Assembly (NCBI GenBank): GCA_036172665.1
Contig: CM069875.1
Coordinates: 13,658,001-13,722,000, forward strand
From: Prosopocoilus inquinatus
Lineage: Eukaryota > Arthropoda > Insecta > Coleoptera > Lucanidae
DNA: 64,000 bases
Direction of reading: 5' to 3'
A model generated the notes under the pieces. That model saw only the letters and a list, made by a program, of their open reading frames with translations. It was not told the origin of the DNA and did not search any database. The position numbers were made by a program, and so were the translations under genes. Positions 42,440 to 53,862 of this stretch are shown here, piece after piece; position 1 is the stretch's first letter; the number at the start of each line of letters is the position of its first letter.

Positions 42440-44009
42440 TTTTTTTGTTATACTGAATAGCACCATTGCTGTAGCGGTGTTAATTGTCTCCGCAGCCGTC
42501 GCGTTTGTTTACACGCTACGGTCTAATGTCTTATATTTCCCGCTTCATTAGAATTTGAACCGCACAAAATATATCTCCCCGACCCATAGTAATCAACATT
42601 GTAAATTGGCAGCTTACGAATTAATAGATGTAAGAATTTTCTTTTTTTCGATCGCCTTTAGATTTTATAAATTTAACTGTAAAAATACGGATTAGCACAA
42701 AACTAATCATCAATTAATGCAACACGCACAGAATATTTTAAACTATTAAGAACTTACCTAGTTACAAAATCTATCTGCTTTTAAAATTAATAAAAAACAC
42801 GATACTTGACCTGCCTTAAGTAAAATATCTGTGCATTAGCTAGGTCATGGTCTGCGTTTTTATGGCTCCGAACGTGGGAGAATAGTTGAAAATCAAGCTC
42901 CGCCGGAATATTTAAGCTGCATTCAGCGACCCTCAAACAATTTCTATGAAAAAGTAAAATAATTTCTCTCTGCGTTGTTATTGGTATCTGAGCAACAGTT
43001 GTATACCAAATTTTGCTTCTTTTCTTGACCACTGTTTGTGGTTTCAATTAAAGACATAGGTTCAGAGATATGCTGTATTTGTTTTTTACCATTGAAATAA
43101 AAAAGTATTATTATTAATATTATACGTGGCGACGTGAACACCGTCATGTCGGCTCCGTCACAACGTAGATTAGTTTGATATAACGAGAAAAGTGTGTATT
43201 AAAGATCCAAGAGGGAGTGCAGCAGTGGAAAGAAATAGTGTGAAATCAGATTACAATAGTTTAAGGTCAGTAGGATACTTATTAATCCAGGGAAAAAGTA
43301 AAACTAAAAATTAAGAACGTAGTGAAATTAAATAGAAGAGAAGTAAAACGGAAAAAAACCAAGCGTGTTCGGGTCTCCGAGGGGTCGACCCGGACCTAAT
43401 ACACGCTACTCCACAGCGAAGAAGATACTAAAGTATTGCAATCATAGAAATGAATGCAAAGACCGGTTATAAATTAGGCGCGAGCATTGGACCTACAAAT
43501 TAAGCGGGAGCATAGCGAAATCGTACAGATCAAAATGAGCCAAACAGATGCGGAAGAAAGTAAAAGGAAGAGACCTGAACAAATAAGTGAAGACGAAATA
43601 GAAATTTTTGGGAAAAGTAAGAAAACGCATAGATAAAGCATCAATTCTATAACTGGGCTGCAGTCAAAAAAGGAGTTGATAGTAATTCAAATGATTATTT
43701 ACTCCTTAGTGAGTACAAAAGGTTAAACCACTAGTTATCATAATATTAAATTTCATTAAGAATAAGTTATAAGAATAAATTTTGAATTTTACATTTTTTG
43801 ACAACTAAATTAATTGCGGAATTTAGAAAATTGAATCACGATAGAAAAATTGTTTATTCATTATTAGGTAATACGATGTAAATTTTGATTTCCAACATCT
43901 TGATTGTCTTTCTTTTTAGTTTTAAAATTTAATAGGTAAATATAGATAAATAAATACAACTAAGTTTCTCAATATCAGTTCTTTTGTTGATACTTTTTTT
44001 ATTACAAAA
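42440..44009. other. unassigned DNA, possible LINE 5' part
   Basis: 42440-43130 shows nothing firm. 43180-43640 is purine-rich and holds a 33-codon frame from ATG 43534 (M-S-Q-T-D-A-E-E-S) of LINE ORF1-start character, but this is weak. 43740-44009 is AT-rich and may include the 3' end of the Penelope fragment on the minus strand. Confidence 0.3.
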
Positions 44010-44221
44010 ATATGACACATTTCAATAAAAAGTCTTTGACTCAAAATTGGTTCAATATCTAAAATTTTTGCATCTTCAAAATTAATCTTATGGTCTTCAT
44101 TATTGGCATGTTCAGATAAAGCACAAGCATTAGGTCTAAGTCTAATATCACTTTTATGAGAAATAATTCTCGAATGAGGAGTTCTTGATGTTTGGCCAAT
44201 ATAAACAGAATCACAATGCTA
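44010..44221 (-). pseudogene. Penelope-like element GIY-YIG endonuclease fragment
   Basis: Minus-strand translation reads S-V-Y-I-G-Q-T-S-R-T, then H-K-S-D-I-R, A-L-S-E-H-A-N, H-K-I-N-F-E-D-A-K-I-L and I-L-S-Q-R. This is the order of motifs in the C-terminal GIY-YIG nuclease of Penelope-like retroelements (Y-I-G-Q-T, A-x-x-x-H, H-x-I-x-F, I-L). No reverse transcriptase is attached. Penelope elements are a group known to carry hammerhead ribozymes, which matters for the repeats nearby. Confidence 0.6.
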
Positions 44222-44309
44222 AATAAGTTAATTTTCAATACTCAACAAAGAATAGAACCTGTTTCTCAAATGAAAAAAGAAAAGAACAAGTAAAAATTAA
44301 TAAAGAAAA

Positions 44310-45530
44310 ATGGAAATATTATTTAACACAAAAAAAACGGATAAGAACTACAAACAGCAACGCGTAAAAGGTAAGGAAATGGTATTACAAGCTAAACAAA
44401 AAACATCGGAGGAGTTTGGTGAGAAAATGGAAGCAGACAACAGAGGAAATCAAAAGTTATTCTACAAAGTATTAAAGGAAGTAAGAAAAGATAAACATAC
44501 ATTAATACAAGTAAAAGCTAAAAATAACAAAATCCTAACTGAAGGGAAAGAAATCATGAAAAGATGGAGGGAATATTTTCACGAACTCTATAACGAAAAT
44601 GTGACAAATAATAAAACACAAGAGAAACAAATTGAAAACAGACACGAAGGAAATGCGTAATTCGATGCGAAATTCGTAGATATGGAAAAGGCAAGTACCT
44701 CAGAAGTCTGGGAAACTACAGAAAGAAGAAATGTTAACCAAAGATGAAGAATAGCAGTTAAAAGCTTGTATGAAAATAGTATAAATTGTGTAAGAAAGGA
44801 CAATATGGAATCGGAAACTTTCGAAATAAAAGATGGATTAAGACAGAGTGGAATTATGAGTCCGATTTTATTCACACTCGTAATGGACGACGTAATCAAA
44901 TCAATAAAGGATAAAACCAAAAAGGTACCCGTAGGACACAAGCTAAAATCGGCAAGGGTCTCGGAATGCGTATTCGCAGATAATGTCATGATGCGCTGAT
45001 AAAGAAGACCTACAAGAAAACTAGATATTTAGGAAGAATTAACAAAAAAGAAAATGAAAATTAACACAAAGAAAACAAAAGTAATGGTCATAGGCAACAC
45101 AAACAGAAAAGTGAACGTAGAAATAAACCAGGAGACGATAGAACAGGTCGACTTTCAAATATTTAGGTGTATTAATAGAAACGGAAGGGAACATGGAAAG
45201 TGAAGTGCTGGAAAGAATTAATAGTGCTGCTAAAATATACCGTAGTATAAGCAATATGTTCCTAGAAAGAAAGGAAATTAGCGTAAGGACAAAAATGACA
45301 GTTTACAAGAGATTTTAGACCCGCCTTAATATAAGGAAGTGAGAGTTGGATATTAACAAAAACCTCAAAAAGTAAGTTGCAAGCCAAAGAAATCAAATAC
45401 CTGAGAAAAGTGAAAGGAATAACAAAGAGAGATAGAATACGTAATGATACAGTGAGGGAAGAATTAGAAATTGAACCGATCTTAAATTACATAGAGAAAC
45501 AACAACTAAAGTGGTTCGGTAAGGGTGTCT
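44310..45530 (+). pseudogene. non-LTR retrotransposon (LINE) RT remnant
   Basis: 44310-44660 is a linker rich in K and E ending M-K-R-W-R-E-Y-F-H-E-L-Y-N, which lies before the RT in many insect LINEs. Then F-V-D-M-E-K-A jumps straight to K-S-L-Y-E-N and D-G-L-R-Q-S-G-I-M-S-P-I-L-F, so the middle of the RT is deleted. The catalytic box reads F-A-D-N instead of F-A-D-D. Later frames give M-K-I-N-T-K-K-T-K-V-M, I-L-D-P and finally Q-Q-L-K-W-F-G, after which the sequence is interrupted by the palindromic element at 45523. Many frameshifts. Dead. Confidence 0.75.
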
Positions 45531-47198
45531 CAGAGCTCCGTAAAAGTTCCATAACTTTGTTGCTATTCCGGGTATCGACTTTTTTTTTGTATAATAGAAG
45601 CGTTTCCATTGCACATTTGAAAATTATTTTCGTTTATATACAGGGTGTCCAAGTATTATAAAAATATTAAAGTTACGTTTTTTTTTAAAAAAATTTTGAG
45701 CAAATCCCGCTTCAATTTGTCTACCCTACTGCAATGTCAGGTCAAAAAGCGATAGTAAGATGTCGCTATTTTATCTGTTTTTTTTTAAATTGAAACACAC
45801 CATTTTGACTTCATTTTTGGATTTCACACTAAATTTGCATTAAATTTATTTGAGTCATTTTTATGTTCCAAGGCTTACTACGATTTTTAGAAGATGAATA
45901 ATTATAAATAACAAAAACTCCATTTTTTCAAATAGAACAACCTGTATATTTTCACACCATTCCGTAGCGTTTTTGATAAGCTTTTCTATGATATACAGTT
46001 TGTATGGTCCAATTCTGATATTCGACGAGTTATTGAGAAAATAGTAATATTAGATGTAAATATTTAATAAACAACTGAAAGTTTCTAGTAGATTGGTGCC
46101 AAAATGAAAAGCGATTCATATTTTAAAACAACGTCGCATTAGTTACGGATATATTGTGTCAAAAAGTGCGAATTACATTGGTTTAATATTTTATTCGCTG
46201 TGCATGATTATCCGCGATGGATCAGTAGGACTGCGGCTTTAATTTCAAATTTATCCTTCCAGTTCGTGTGAATTAGAAGTTCTATTGATGATTCATGAAA
46301 ATTCTAACTTGAGTACTCAGGAAATCTCAAGAGAAACTGATTTGTATGTCACTTTGAAATTTTAACTTGAGTACTCGGAAAATCTCAAAAGAAACGGACC
46401 TGTATATCAGTTTCTCCCGAGTACTCAAGTTACAATTTTCATGAATCATCAAGAGAACTTCTAATTCACGCGAACTGGGAAGATAAATTTGAAATTAAAG
46501 ACGCAGTCCCTACCGAATCATGCACAGTGAATAAAATATTATACCAATGAAATTCGCACTACTAGAAGCTTTCAGTTGTTTATTAAATATTTACATCTAA
46601 AAATTACCCTTTTCTCAATAACTCGTCGAATATCAGAATTGGACTCTACAAACTGTATATCATTAAAAAGCTTATCAAAAACGCTATGGAATGATGTGAA
46701 AATATACAGGGTGTCCTATTTGAGTTTTTGTTATTTATAATTATTCCTCTTCAAAAAATCGTAGTAAGCCTTGAAACATCCCTTCACGACTTGGCTTGAT
46801 CTCGAAAGATTGACCACAGCCTTGGCATTGACTGAAAAAAAATCGGTTGCGTTATCTTTAATGGTTTAGAAATTACGATTTTTTGAATGGAACCTTGTAT
46901 CCGGGAATTTTCAAGAAAAAATTGCCTCACATCAAAAAGTATGATTGACAGGTAAAAATGACTCAAATAAATTTAACGCAAAATTTATTGTAGAATCCAA
47001 AAATGAAGTCAAAATGGGGTATTTCAATTAAAAAAACCGTAACTTTAATATTTTTATAATACTTGGACACCCTGTATATAAACGAAAATAATTTTAAAAT
47101 GTGCAATGGAAGCGCTGCTATTATACAAAAAAAAAAATGAGTCGATACCTGGAATAGCAAGAAAGTTATGGAACTTTCATAGAGCCTCTGGGACACCT
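45523..47198. repeat. 1.7-kb foldback (palindromic) element
   Basis: The two halves are reverse complements about a centre near 46388. The left half starts GGTGTCTCAGAGCTC and the right end, reversed, AGGTGTCCCAGAGGCTC. Both share AGTTCCATAACTTT, TATACAGGGTGTCC (two internal copies per arm) and ACTCGTCGAATATCAGAATT. The left arm lacks ~185 bp present on the right (46780-46960) and carries an 82-bp insertion (45699-45780). No ORF. The element inserted into, or ends against, the LINE remnant. Confidence 0.75.
45699..45780 (-). repeat. 5'-end fragment of hammerhead retroposon
   Basis: Matches the first ~80 bp of the repeat at 59136 (reverse strand): AACAGATAAAATAGCGACAT through GCAAATCCCGCTTCAATTTG in reverse. 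No ribozyme part. Present only in the left arm of the palindrome, so it is a later insertion or conversion. Confidence 0.65.
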
Positions 47199-47216
47199 GT
47201 ATATATTAATATTATT

Positions 47217-47627
47217 GAACAGATAAAATAGCGATATCTTACTATCGCTTTCTGACCTGACATTGCAGTGGGATAGACAAATTGAAGCGGGATTTGCTCC
47301 TAATAAGTCCCCCATGCAAGGCGGCCATTATGCTTTGACAGCAAGCATGGCCGCCTTGCATGGGGGACTTATTAGGAGCAAATCCCGCTTCAATTTGTCT
47401 ATCCTACTGCAATGTGAGGTCAAAAAGCGATAGGAAGATGTCGCTATTTTATCTGTTCATCACTCTTACATCGCAATTGCGAATAAATTGGACAAGTCGT
47501 TTTTGTTTGCAGTGGAAATGTCGAGCTACGTCTCTGCTGAAGAAGCCCCAAGCAGGGCTGAAACAGCTGTCCAGAGGCTGCTCGAGGTTTTCACTGCAAT
47601 CAGAAACGATTTGCACAAAATTTTTCT
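47217..47627 (+). repeat. hammerhead retroposon with inverted 5' duplication
   Basis: Flanked by ATTAATATTATT (47205-47216) and ATTAATATCATT (47628-47639), 11 of 12 matching, so a target duplication. The first ~110 bp (AACAGATAAAATAGCG...) are followed by their own reverse complement, ending CTATTTTATCTGTTC near 47457. Then come the unit's central part and ribozyme. Confidence 0.8.
47521..47585 (+). ncRNA. type I hammerhead ribozyme motif
   Basis: Outer stem I TCGAGC (47521-47526) / GCTCGA (47580-47585); inner stem I CTCTG (47532-47536) / CAGAG (47572-47576), with internal loops between that could dock with loop II. Core CTGAAGA 47537-47543. Stem II AGCCC (47544-47548) / GGGCT (47555-47559), loop CAAGCA. 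GAAA 47560-47563. Stem III is C47564-G47569 plus the A-U pair, loop AGCT. Cleavage triplet GTC with C17 at 47571. All invariant bases are present. Such tiny stem III ribozymes often act as dimers. Confidence 0.82.
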
Positions 47628-47639
47628 ATTAATATCATT

Positions 47640-49499
47640 ATAAAAATAAGTTTTCCATTTCAATTTATCAGGCTGTTCCTAAAGTTGTCACACAATACAA
47701 ATAAAACCATTAAGCTAAAAAACATTTGTTTATTCTTCATACAAAGTTCCTGTCATAAAATAGAGAATACCGTTTTATTAGATCGCATGCATCACAAGTT
47801 ATATAAACAACATTTACAATTAAAATATTAATTTATAACTTAAACAGGATACTTAAAAATAATTTCATACAAAAAGTGTTTAAACTTAATGACCCATGTA
47901 AAGGTAACTTATCTCTGTAACTACATCATTTAATACAAGAGTATTTTGCTATTTGACGAATGCTTGTGCAGGTACTTTTCCTTGATTGTTTAATTCTGTA
48001 AAAACAAATCCGGCCTGTTGGAAATTCCAATTTGATTCTTGCAAACATCTGTAATTTTAGATAAAAAAATAAATTATATAAAGATCGGTTTTTCAACCAC
48101 GAGTTAACTTTAACCATCATTTTATTGCATGGAAGAACTATTGTTTTCATTATTATTACTATGGGTCGAGAACCAAATATTAAAGTTAACATGTAACTGA
48201 AAAACTAAGGGCCGTTTTCATAATCAGACTTTAAATTTAAAGTTACTTTAACCTAAAGAAATACATTTATTTCCCTATACTTAGAGAGACTAAGTTAAAG
48301 CTTAAGACCTACTAATAAAAAGAAACATTTTAACAGTGCAAAACTTGTTCTGTGACCAATGCCCAATGCTGTTGAAAGTAGCTCAAGGCCATGATATTGC
48401 AATTACCAGATAAGAGTCGAATTTATGTTTCGTTCGTACATAACGTCACTTGGTGACAAAATGAAACTTAATGCACTGAAATTAAAGGATAGGTATAAAA
48501 TCATAACCAAAGGGAGGATCTAAGAAATCGAACTGCTTGAAACCAGTTTGAGACAGCGGCAGTCCGACTCGACGCGGGGGTCTAAATCGAAGCGTTAAAT
48601 GTTCCGCCCGCTTATACGTGATTTTTAATCAATCAGTCTAATATCGCCACGGTAACAACGCGAATATAATTCCGGAAGCTAATAACAGCTCTTTCTTGAA
48701 TTTAGAAACAACAATTTAGTTGATTTGAATTAAACAGAAACACGACACGTCTCTGCAGCACACTCTCTCGTGCGCGTCGTGTCCTAGCATCGCAGTCAAC
48801 CGCGACATTCTTGTGAATCGTGCCGTCCTAACGAATGCATTATTACTTTGGCTTACCGATTGTTCACTATAAGCTGGATGCGCTGCGCCGGCAAATATGA
48901 TATCTATTTATAACATCGCACCGCTTCGTTGCAATAGTAGTTTTACTGTCCGCCATGTGATCATAACTATTTATTTACGGAAGTAAACAAAAGGAAGGCT
49001 ACCGAATTTAGGTTGTTTCTACTACATTTTGATCTAGCTATGCTAAAAAATTTAGTAGTTGTTAAAGCTGTTTTACATTATACTTATTTAAGATATGAGA
49101 AAATAGTACAAAAAATATTACCCAAAAATTGGACACAAATACAACTGTTTCTGTACGATTGTACGTACATTATTTCATCAAGTGTAATAGTAGTTGTTGA
49201 TATGCGCGGTGAGTCTTTTTCGATGTTTAGCATTACAAGAGTAAACCAGCAGAGTTAGAGAGACGGTTAAATGGGGAAAGATTTGTAATTTTAAGTGGTC
49301 AGTTTAATGCAGCTTTTGTTTCTTACTTAAAGTTCAAGTCTGGCTACTTATTTCGAAAAATTTTATTGGTTTTTTAAATGAAAACTCTAGTAGGCCATGA
49401 TTGAAAAAATGGTATTTTTTCCATTTTTCCAACGTTGTATCATTCGATATGTTTATTAAAAAAACGAATCGACAGTTTCTCTTTCGAAATTGTTAATAT
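47640..49499. other. no gene seen
   Basis: AT-rich with short chance ORFs. 48530-48870 is GC-richer (GACTCGACGCGGGG, CTCGTGCGCGTCGTG) and could be a promoter or exon, but nothing ties it to a gene. Confidence 0.35.
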
Positions 49500-49838
49500 T
49501 GTTACAACCGTGACGCGCAAATAGATCTATTTTTAGCACCAGCCACCACATCTTGCGTCACATAATGTTATCGAAAGTTTCTCGTCCATTCCAGCACGTT
49601 CGAGATTACAGCGATCTACTATAAGACGTCAGACGCGAAAGTTAGTTCAGTTATAAGTTAGGAAGCGAAGGGTTCATACCTCGAATAAATAGAAAGTACA
49701 TTTTTGTAGTAGTGTTATTTGATAGACAGGTGTTGCAGCTAATTACTATTGTGTTTTCAATTTCGTAAAACGCCAGTTTGTAATTAAAGTGTTCTGAAAA
49801 TTAACGACTATAATTTGTGAACCCCCAAATTCGTAACA
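49500..49838 (+). mobile_element. solo LTR, 339 bp
   Basis: Begins TGTTACAACCGTGACGCG and ends AAATTCGTAACA, so TG...CA with an extended TGTTAC/GTAACA inversion. The 4-bp duplication ATAT is on both sides (49496-49499 and 49839-49842). Contains an AATAAA poly(A) signal near 49685. No flanking retrotransposon interior; strand inferred from the poly(A) signal. Confidence 0.75.
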
Positions 49839-50108
49839 ATATGGTTAGTCATGGAAGCAAATGTATCTTTGTATGTACAAATTACTTTGTGGGAGTAGTT
49901 TAGATATAGGAAGTAGAGAAACCTTGAAAGATCATTCTTGTGGTTCTGAGAAGAACCTTTCAAAATTCACCGGATGAACAACTGAAATTACGAGTACCAG
50001 GGTCGGAGGATTTTCGTATTACAAATCTACTATAACTATAAAGAACAAAAATAAACTAAAAATATTTCTAAAAATGTTCAAAAATACTACCATTATTTGT
50101 AATACACA

Positions 50109-51230
50109 TACAGTCGGGGACAAAATTGTGGGGACGGAAGAGAGTTCTGTCGTATTTGAAAAGGATATATACACAGAATTAAAATATAAACAAAATTAAT
50201 CAACCGAACAGTTTATTGACAACTAAATATAATATTCTAGGAAAAAAAGTGAAAAGATAAACGAAAAAACAAGTACTTTATTATAATAACTTAATAATTT
50301 CTGAAATAAGAGGTGGACAAAATTATGGGTACAATTTCTTTTTTAAATTTGTATTACATAAATTTCACCAGAATTAATACTTAGTATGACCTCCCTTGGC
50401 TGCAATGACTGCTGTAAATCGCCGTGGTATGCTGTCAATTAAAATTGTTATTATTTCTGCAGGAATTTCTTCCCAAGCAGCGATCAGTTTGTTAAAGTAA
50501 GATGAGGCATTTGTTACTCCTTCTCGTGAAATTTTGCCGTCTAAATAAGACCACAAGTGTTCAATTGGGTTTAGATCCGGACTTTGAAGCGGCCACTGAA
50601 GGACTTCAATGTCATTTTCTTGGAAATAATTCTTAGCAACTTGCGAAGTATGCTTGGGATCGTTATCTTGTTGAAAAATAAAGTCGTCAAGGTCCATCTT
50701 TTTCGAGCAAAGGATATAAATTTTCTTCCAAAATTTGTACGTATGATATTCCTGTTATCGTACCTTCTATTACTACTAGTTTGCTACCTTCTTACTAGCT
50801 AAATTGCCTACACCGTTTTTACTAAAACAACCCCATACAAGAACATTGCCGCCTCTGTGTTTAACTGTAGCTTCCACCATTTTAGAACTTAAAGCTTCTC
50901 CTGCTCGCCTCCATACTCTATCTCTTCGTTTTGACCCAAAAAGTTCAACTTTACTTTCATCCGACCACACCACTTTTTCCCAATAGGCTGGGGGTTTATT
51001 TCCATGTTGTTTAGCAAATGCTAATCGTTTTTTCTTATTTTGTTCACTAATGAATGGTTTCTTTCTTTTTAAACAACTTTGAAGGCCAGCCTCCTTAATC
51101 TTTATTTTAATTGTTCTAGTAGAAACGTTTATATTGACACTTTCCCTCACTTGGCGAGCACTTGCACTAGGATTTTTGCAAGTTGTTACGAAACTGTTTA
51201 CAGAATACAATTTGCAAGGTTACTTGATAC
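50109..51230 (-). mobile_element. Tc1-like (DD34E) element, truncated
   Basis: The lower end has TA at 50109-50110 followed by CAGTCGGGGACAAAATTGTG, a classic Tc1 terminus. No matching inverted end is found beyond 51230, so the 5' end is lost. Carries the transposase remnant 50374-51210. Confidence 0.75.
50374..51210 (-). pseudogene. Tc1-like DD34E transposase, frameshifted
   Basis: The upstream frame (50776-51210) has a second HTH domain and V-V-W-S-D-E-S-K with the first Asp, R-G-G-N-V-L-V-W-G-C-F. The downstream frame (50374-50697) has F-Q-Q-D-N-D-P-K-H-T-S (second Asp), W-P-L-Q-S-P-D-L-N-P-I-E-H-L-W with Glu 35 positions after that Asp (34 residues between), and the usual I-P-R-R C-terminus. 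Frameshifts near 50785 and 50700 separate them, and the first HTH is absent. Clearly the mariner/Tc1 cut-and-paste transposase but inactive. Confidence 0.88.
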
Positions 51231-52149
51231 ATAACAATAATTGATAAGTTTCAAGTTCATAATAATGTTACAGAATAGACACCAATATTGACAAAAGCTT
51301 CTAGTACACCTTCTCTCAGGTCTTCTATTGTTGCACACAACCTTCGATAGACCTTATCTTCTCTCGTTCCCCATAAATAAGTCTAAAACAGACAGACAGA
51401 TCAGGGGATCGATGCGACGGTGCGTCATCATGTTAGAACCATTTTGGCAATCTTCGAGTCTGTAAATTTAATTCGTGCAACATATTTTCAAAATCATTCC
51501 GTAAGAAATTAAGTCAGCAGGAGTGCGTTCAAAAATGGAGAATGTAGGGTAGAGTGTTATCCCGAGGGTAATGACGGCTGAATCACCCAGAGCGTTGCGA
51601 GTGCGTGGTAAAATTCTGAACGATTAGAGACGTCCTCCGAGTGGCACAAGTTTTTATTACTACTTTTGTTACTATTATTACATGAATCTGAGTATTGCAG
51701 ATACACACATCGTTTAATATTTAAATCTTATTGATATCAACCCTTGTTCCATATTTAATTTTGTTGGTTCCAAAAACAAATCATATGAAATCCTTTAAAA
51801 AAATTAATTACATTCAGTAGGGAGAATAAATATATTTTATTTTATAACGTATTCAATTTGTTTCGCCTCACATGTATCATGCACCTATGATTTTACATAT
51901 TGCGCATATCGGGCGAAATTCACCTCGCTCCTGACCGGGGAGTTGGGAGCGCACACTGAGCGCTACACCCTTACGATTTTAGAACGCTTCAAGGGCGAGG
52001 TGCGTCTAGTTTGAAATTGAATTTATGAACGGTTTTAGCGCACCCTGGTATAACTCTCACCCGTTCGGGTGTCATTTATGAACGTACCCCAGTCACCAAT
52101 GAAGTACCATTAAAAACATACGGACCGAGAATTGTTCATCCGTTGATAC
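51231..52149. other. no gene seen
   Basis: Nothing recognisable; 51930-52090 is GC-richer and contains ACCCGTTCGGGTG, a small hairpin. Confidence 0.35.
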
Positions 52150-52883
52150 CGTTTAACCAAATTTAATTTGTGGTCTTGTTTATTCAACCTGATGCGGATT
52201 TTCTTTTAACCAATGATGGTTGTTGTGTCATTAGTCATTAAACATATCACAGTTTATAAGCCTGGTTACATCTGTCCAAAGAACTTTAAATTTGAACTGT
52301 GCGTCACCTGTATGTTTATTTCTAAACGCAGGTATTGTTTGAGAAATTGATAATTTGTAAGGATGGAACTTATGCTTATACAACATTCACATAACAGTGC
52401 GTTGTGGTTGTGATGTGCTTGCTTCCGTTTCAATTTGTCGAGTCGAAGTTGATGATTTTCCACTACATAGGTTAATACATTTATCTCAGCAGCTTCGTTA
52501 ATTGAATTGGTTCTGATCCTAGATTTAGAGAAAAAACCATATTCTCCGAAATTGTCATACAATCTTTTAAATGTATGCAGTGATGGCTGGCGATGTTCCA
52601 AACATAGGTCAAAACATTGTGCAGTTTGGATAGATTTTTTTTGGCACTGAATGTAACACTCAATCATAATGCGCTTTTCATTTGAAAAAATAATTTCAAT
52701 GACACACCAAACACTTATCAAGCGAACATTGGTGGTAGTAAACGTAGAAGTGATATAATTGCATTTGTCAATTAACATTTGTTTCCAAGGCCAACCATAG
52801 TGTGTCCCAGATTGAGTAGGCTGTATGGGTAACTTTCTTATTAGCGAAGATAGAGATTTGGTTAAATGGGCAATATTCTGCAA
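52150..52883 (-). pseudogene. mariner-type transposase remnant (DUF4817-like HTH)
   Basis: The minus-strand frame 52266-52883 contains F-S-N-E-K-R-I-M-I-E-C-Y, A-Q-C-F-D-L and H-R-Q-P-S-L-H-T-F-K-R-L-Y-D-N-F-G-E-Y-G, the pattern of the DUF4817 helix-turn-helix domain found at the N-terminus of a mariner-related transposase group common in insects. Beyond 52266 broken frames give E-N-P-H-Q-V and S-T-D-E-Q-F-S-V, compatible with the catalytic domain. No catalytic triad can be read. Fragment. Confidence 0.5.
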
Positions 52884-53524
52884 TTTTATGTGCCGTTGAA
52901 AATTCCGAATAGCTACGATATCGTCGCAAAAAAAACTGAAAATCGCTGTTTTTTACACGATTAAATAGCACTTTTTTTCTCGTTTCAATCATGTATGACA
53001 ACCAATACTTTTAAATATTTTGAAAAATTCATACATATTTTTATTTTAAATCAAGCAAACGAGGAAAAACAAAAATTGCTTTTACTTACAAAACAAAAAT
53101 AAAACATAAGAAAGTTATAAAAATAACTGACCATTAAAGTTTGATTCTCACTATCCTGCAAGCGACCTGCAATGCACGGGCAAGGAACGGGCTCTGCACG
53201 TGCTCGGCAAATATTGTAACCTATGAATTCAATGCTTTTCTTGGGTTGCATTTTCATTATGTGGGCACCGGCCCGGGAAAACACGCTGCTTGCACGCGGG
53301 ATTTCTTTTTGACAATATTTGCCGAAAACGTACCGCGCCGATTCTGCGTGTTGCAGAGTTAAATACTTTTATATATAAAAAAAACATGTCAAGGCATTGT
53401 TTCATTGCAATCTGTAGGCAATCAATACACTCACTCAATGCATTTACAAGTTTTTTTTTTATAAAAGTATACACCGTTGCTATGTATACAAATAAAAGAA
53501 AAACGCATGGTATGTAAAAATATA
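52884..53524. other. no gene seen
   Basis: Short ORFs on both strands overlap and look random; no repeat ends found. Confidence 0.3.
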
Positions 53525-53860
53525 TAGGTGTTTCATTTAAAATAAGAAAGTTGATATCACTTCCGATGAAACCGGAAGTCCTATGACGGCTACTAGTATG
53601 TCGGAAAATTACGTTCTTTGTTTAATTTTTGTCTCCAAATTCCATGTAAATCGATTAATAAATAGATTCTAGAATAGTGAACATATGACGTGGGATACGC
53701 AGTATACGGTGTTCTATTTAAAATAAGAAGATTGACATGATTGCCGCCGAAACCGGAAGTCCAACAGCGGCTAGTAGTATGTCGCGAAATTCCATTTTTA
53801 GCTTCATTTATAGTTCCCAAGTTTCGTATAAATGAAATTTATGGTATGAGACACCCGGTG
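53525..53860. repeat. two tandem units (~185 bp) of a dispersed repeat
   Basis: Units at 53525 and 53708 share TTTAAAATAAGAA, ACCGGAAGTCC, CGGCTA, TAGTATGTCG and GAAATT-type blocks in order. A third, partial copy lies at 26940-27010. The second unit ends with GAGACACCCGGTG at the MITE border. Confidence 0.65.
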
Positions 53861-53862
53861 TA

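Noticed and set aside
42787..43147. Two overlapping minus-strand ORFs
   Set aside because: No motif, no acceptable gene context; considered as transposase pieces but nothing matched.
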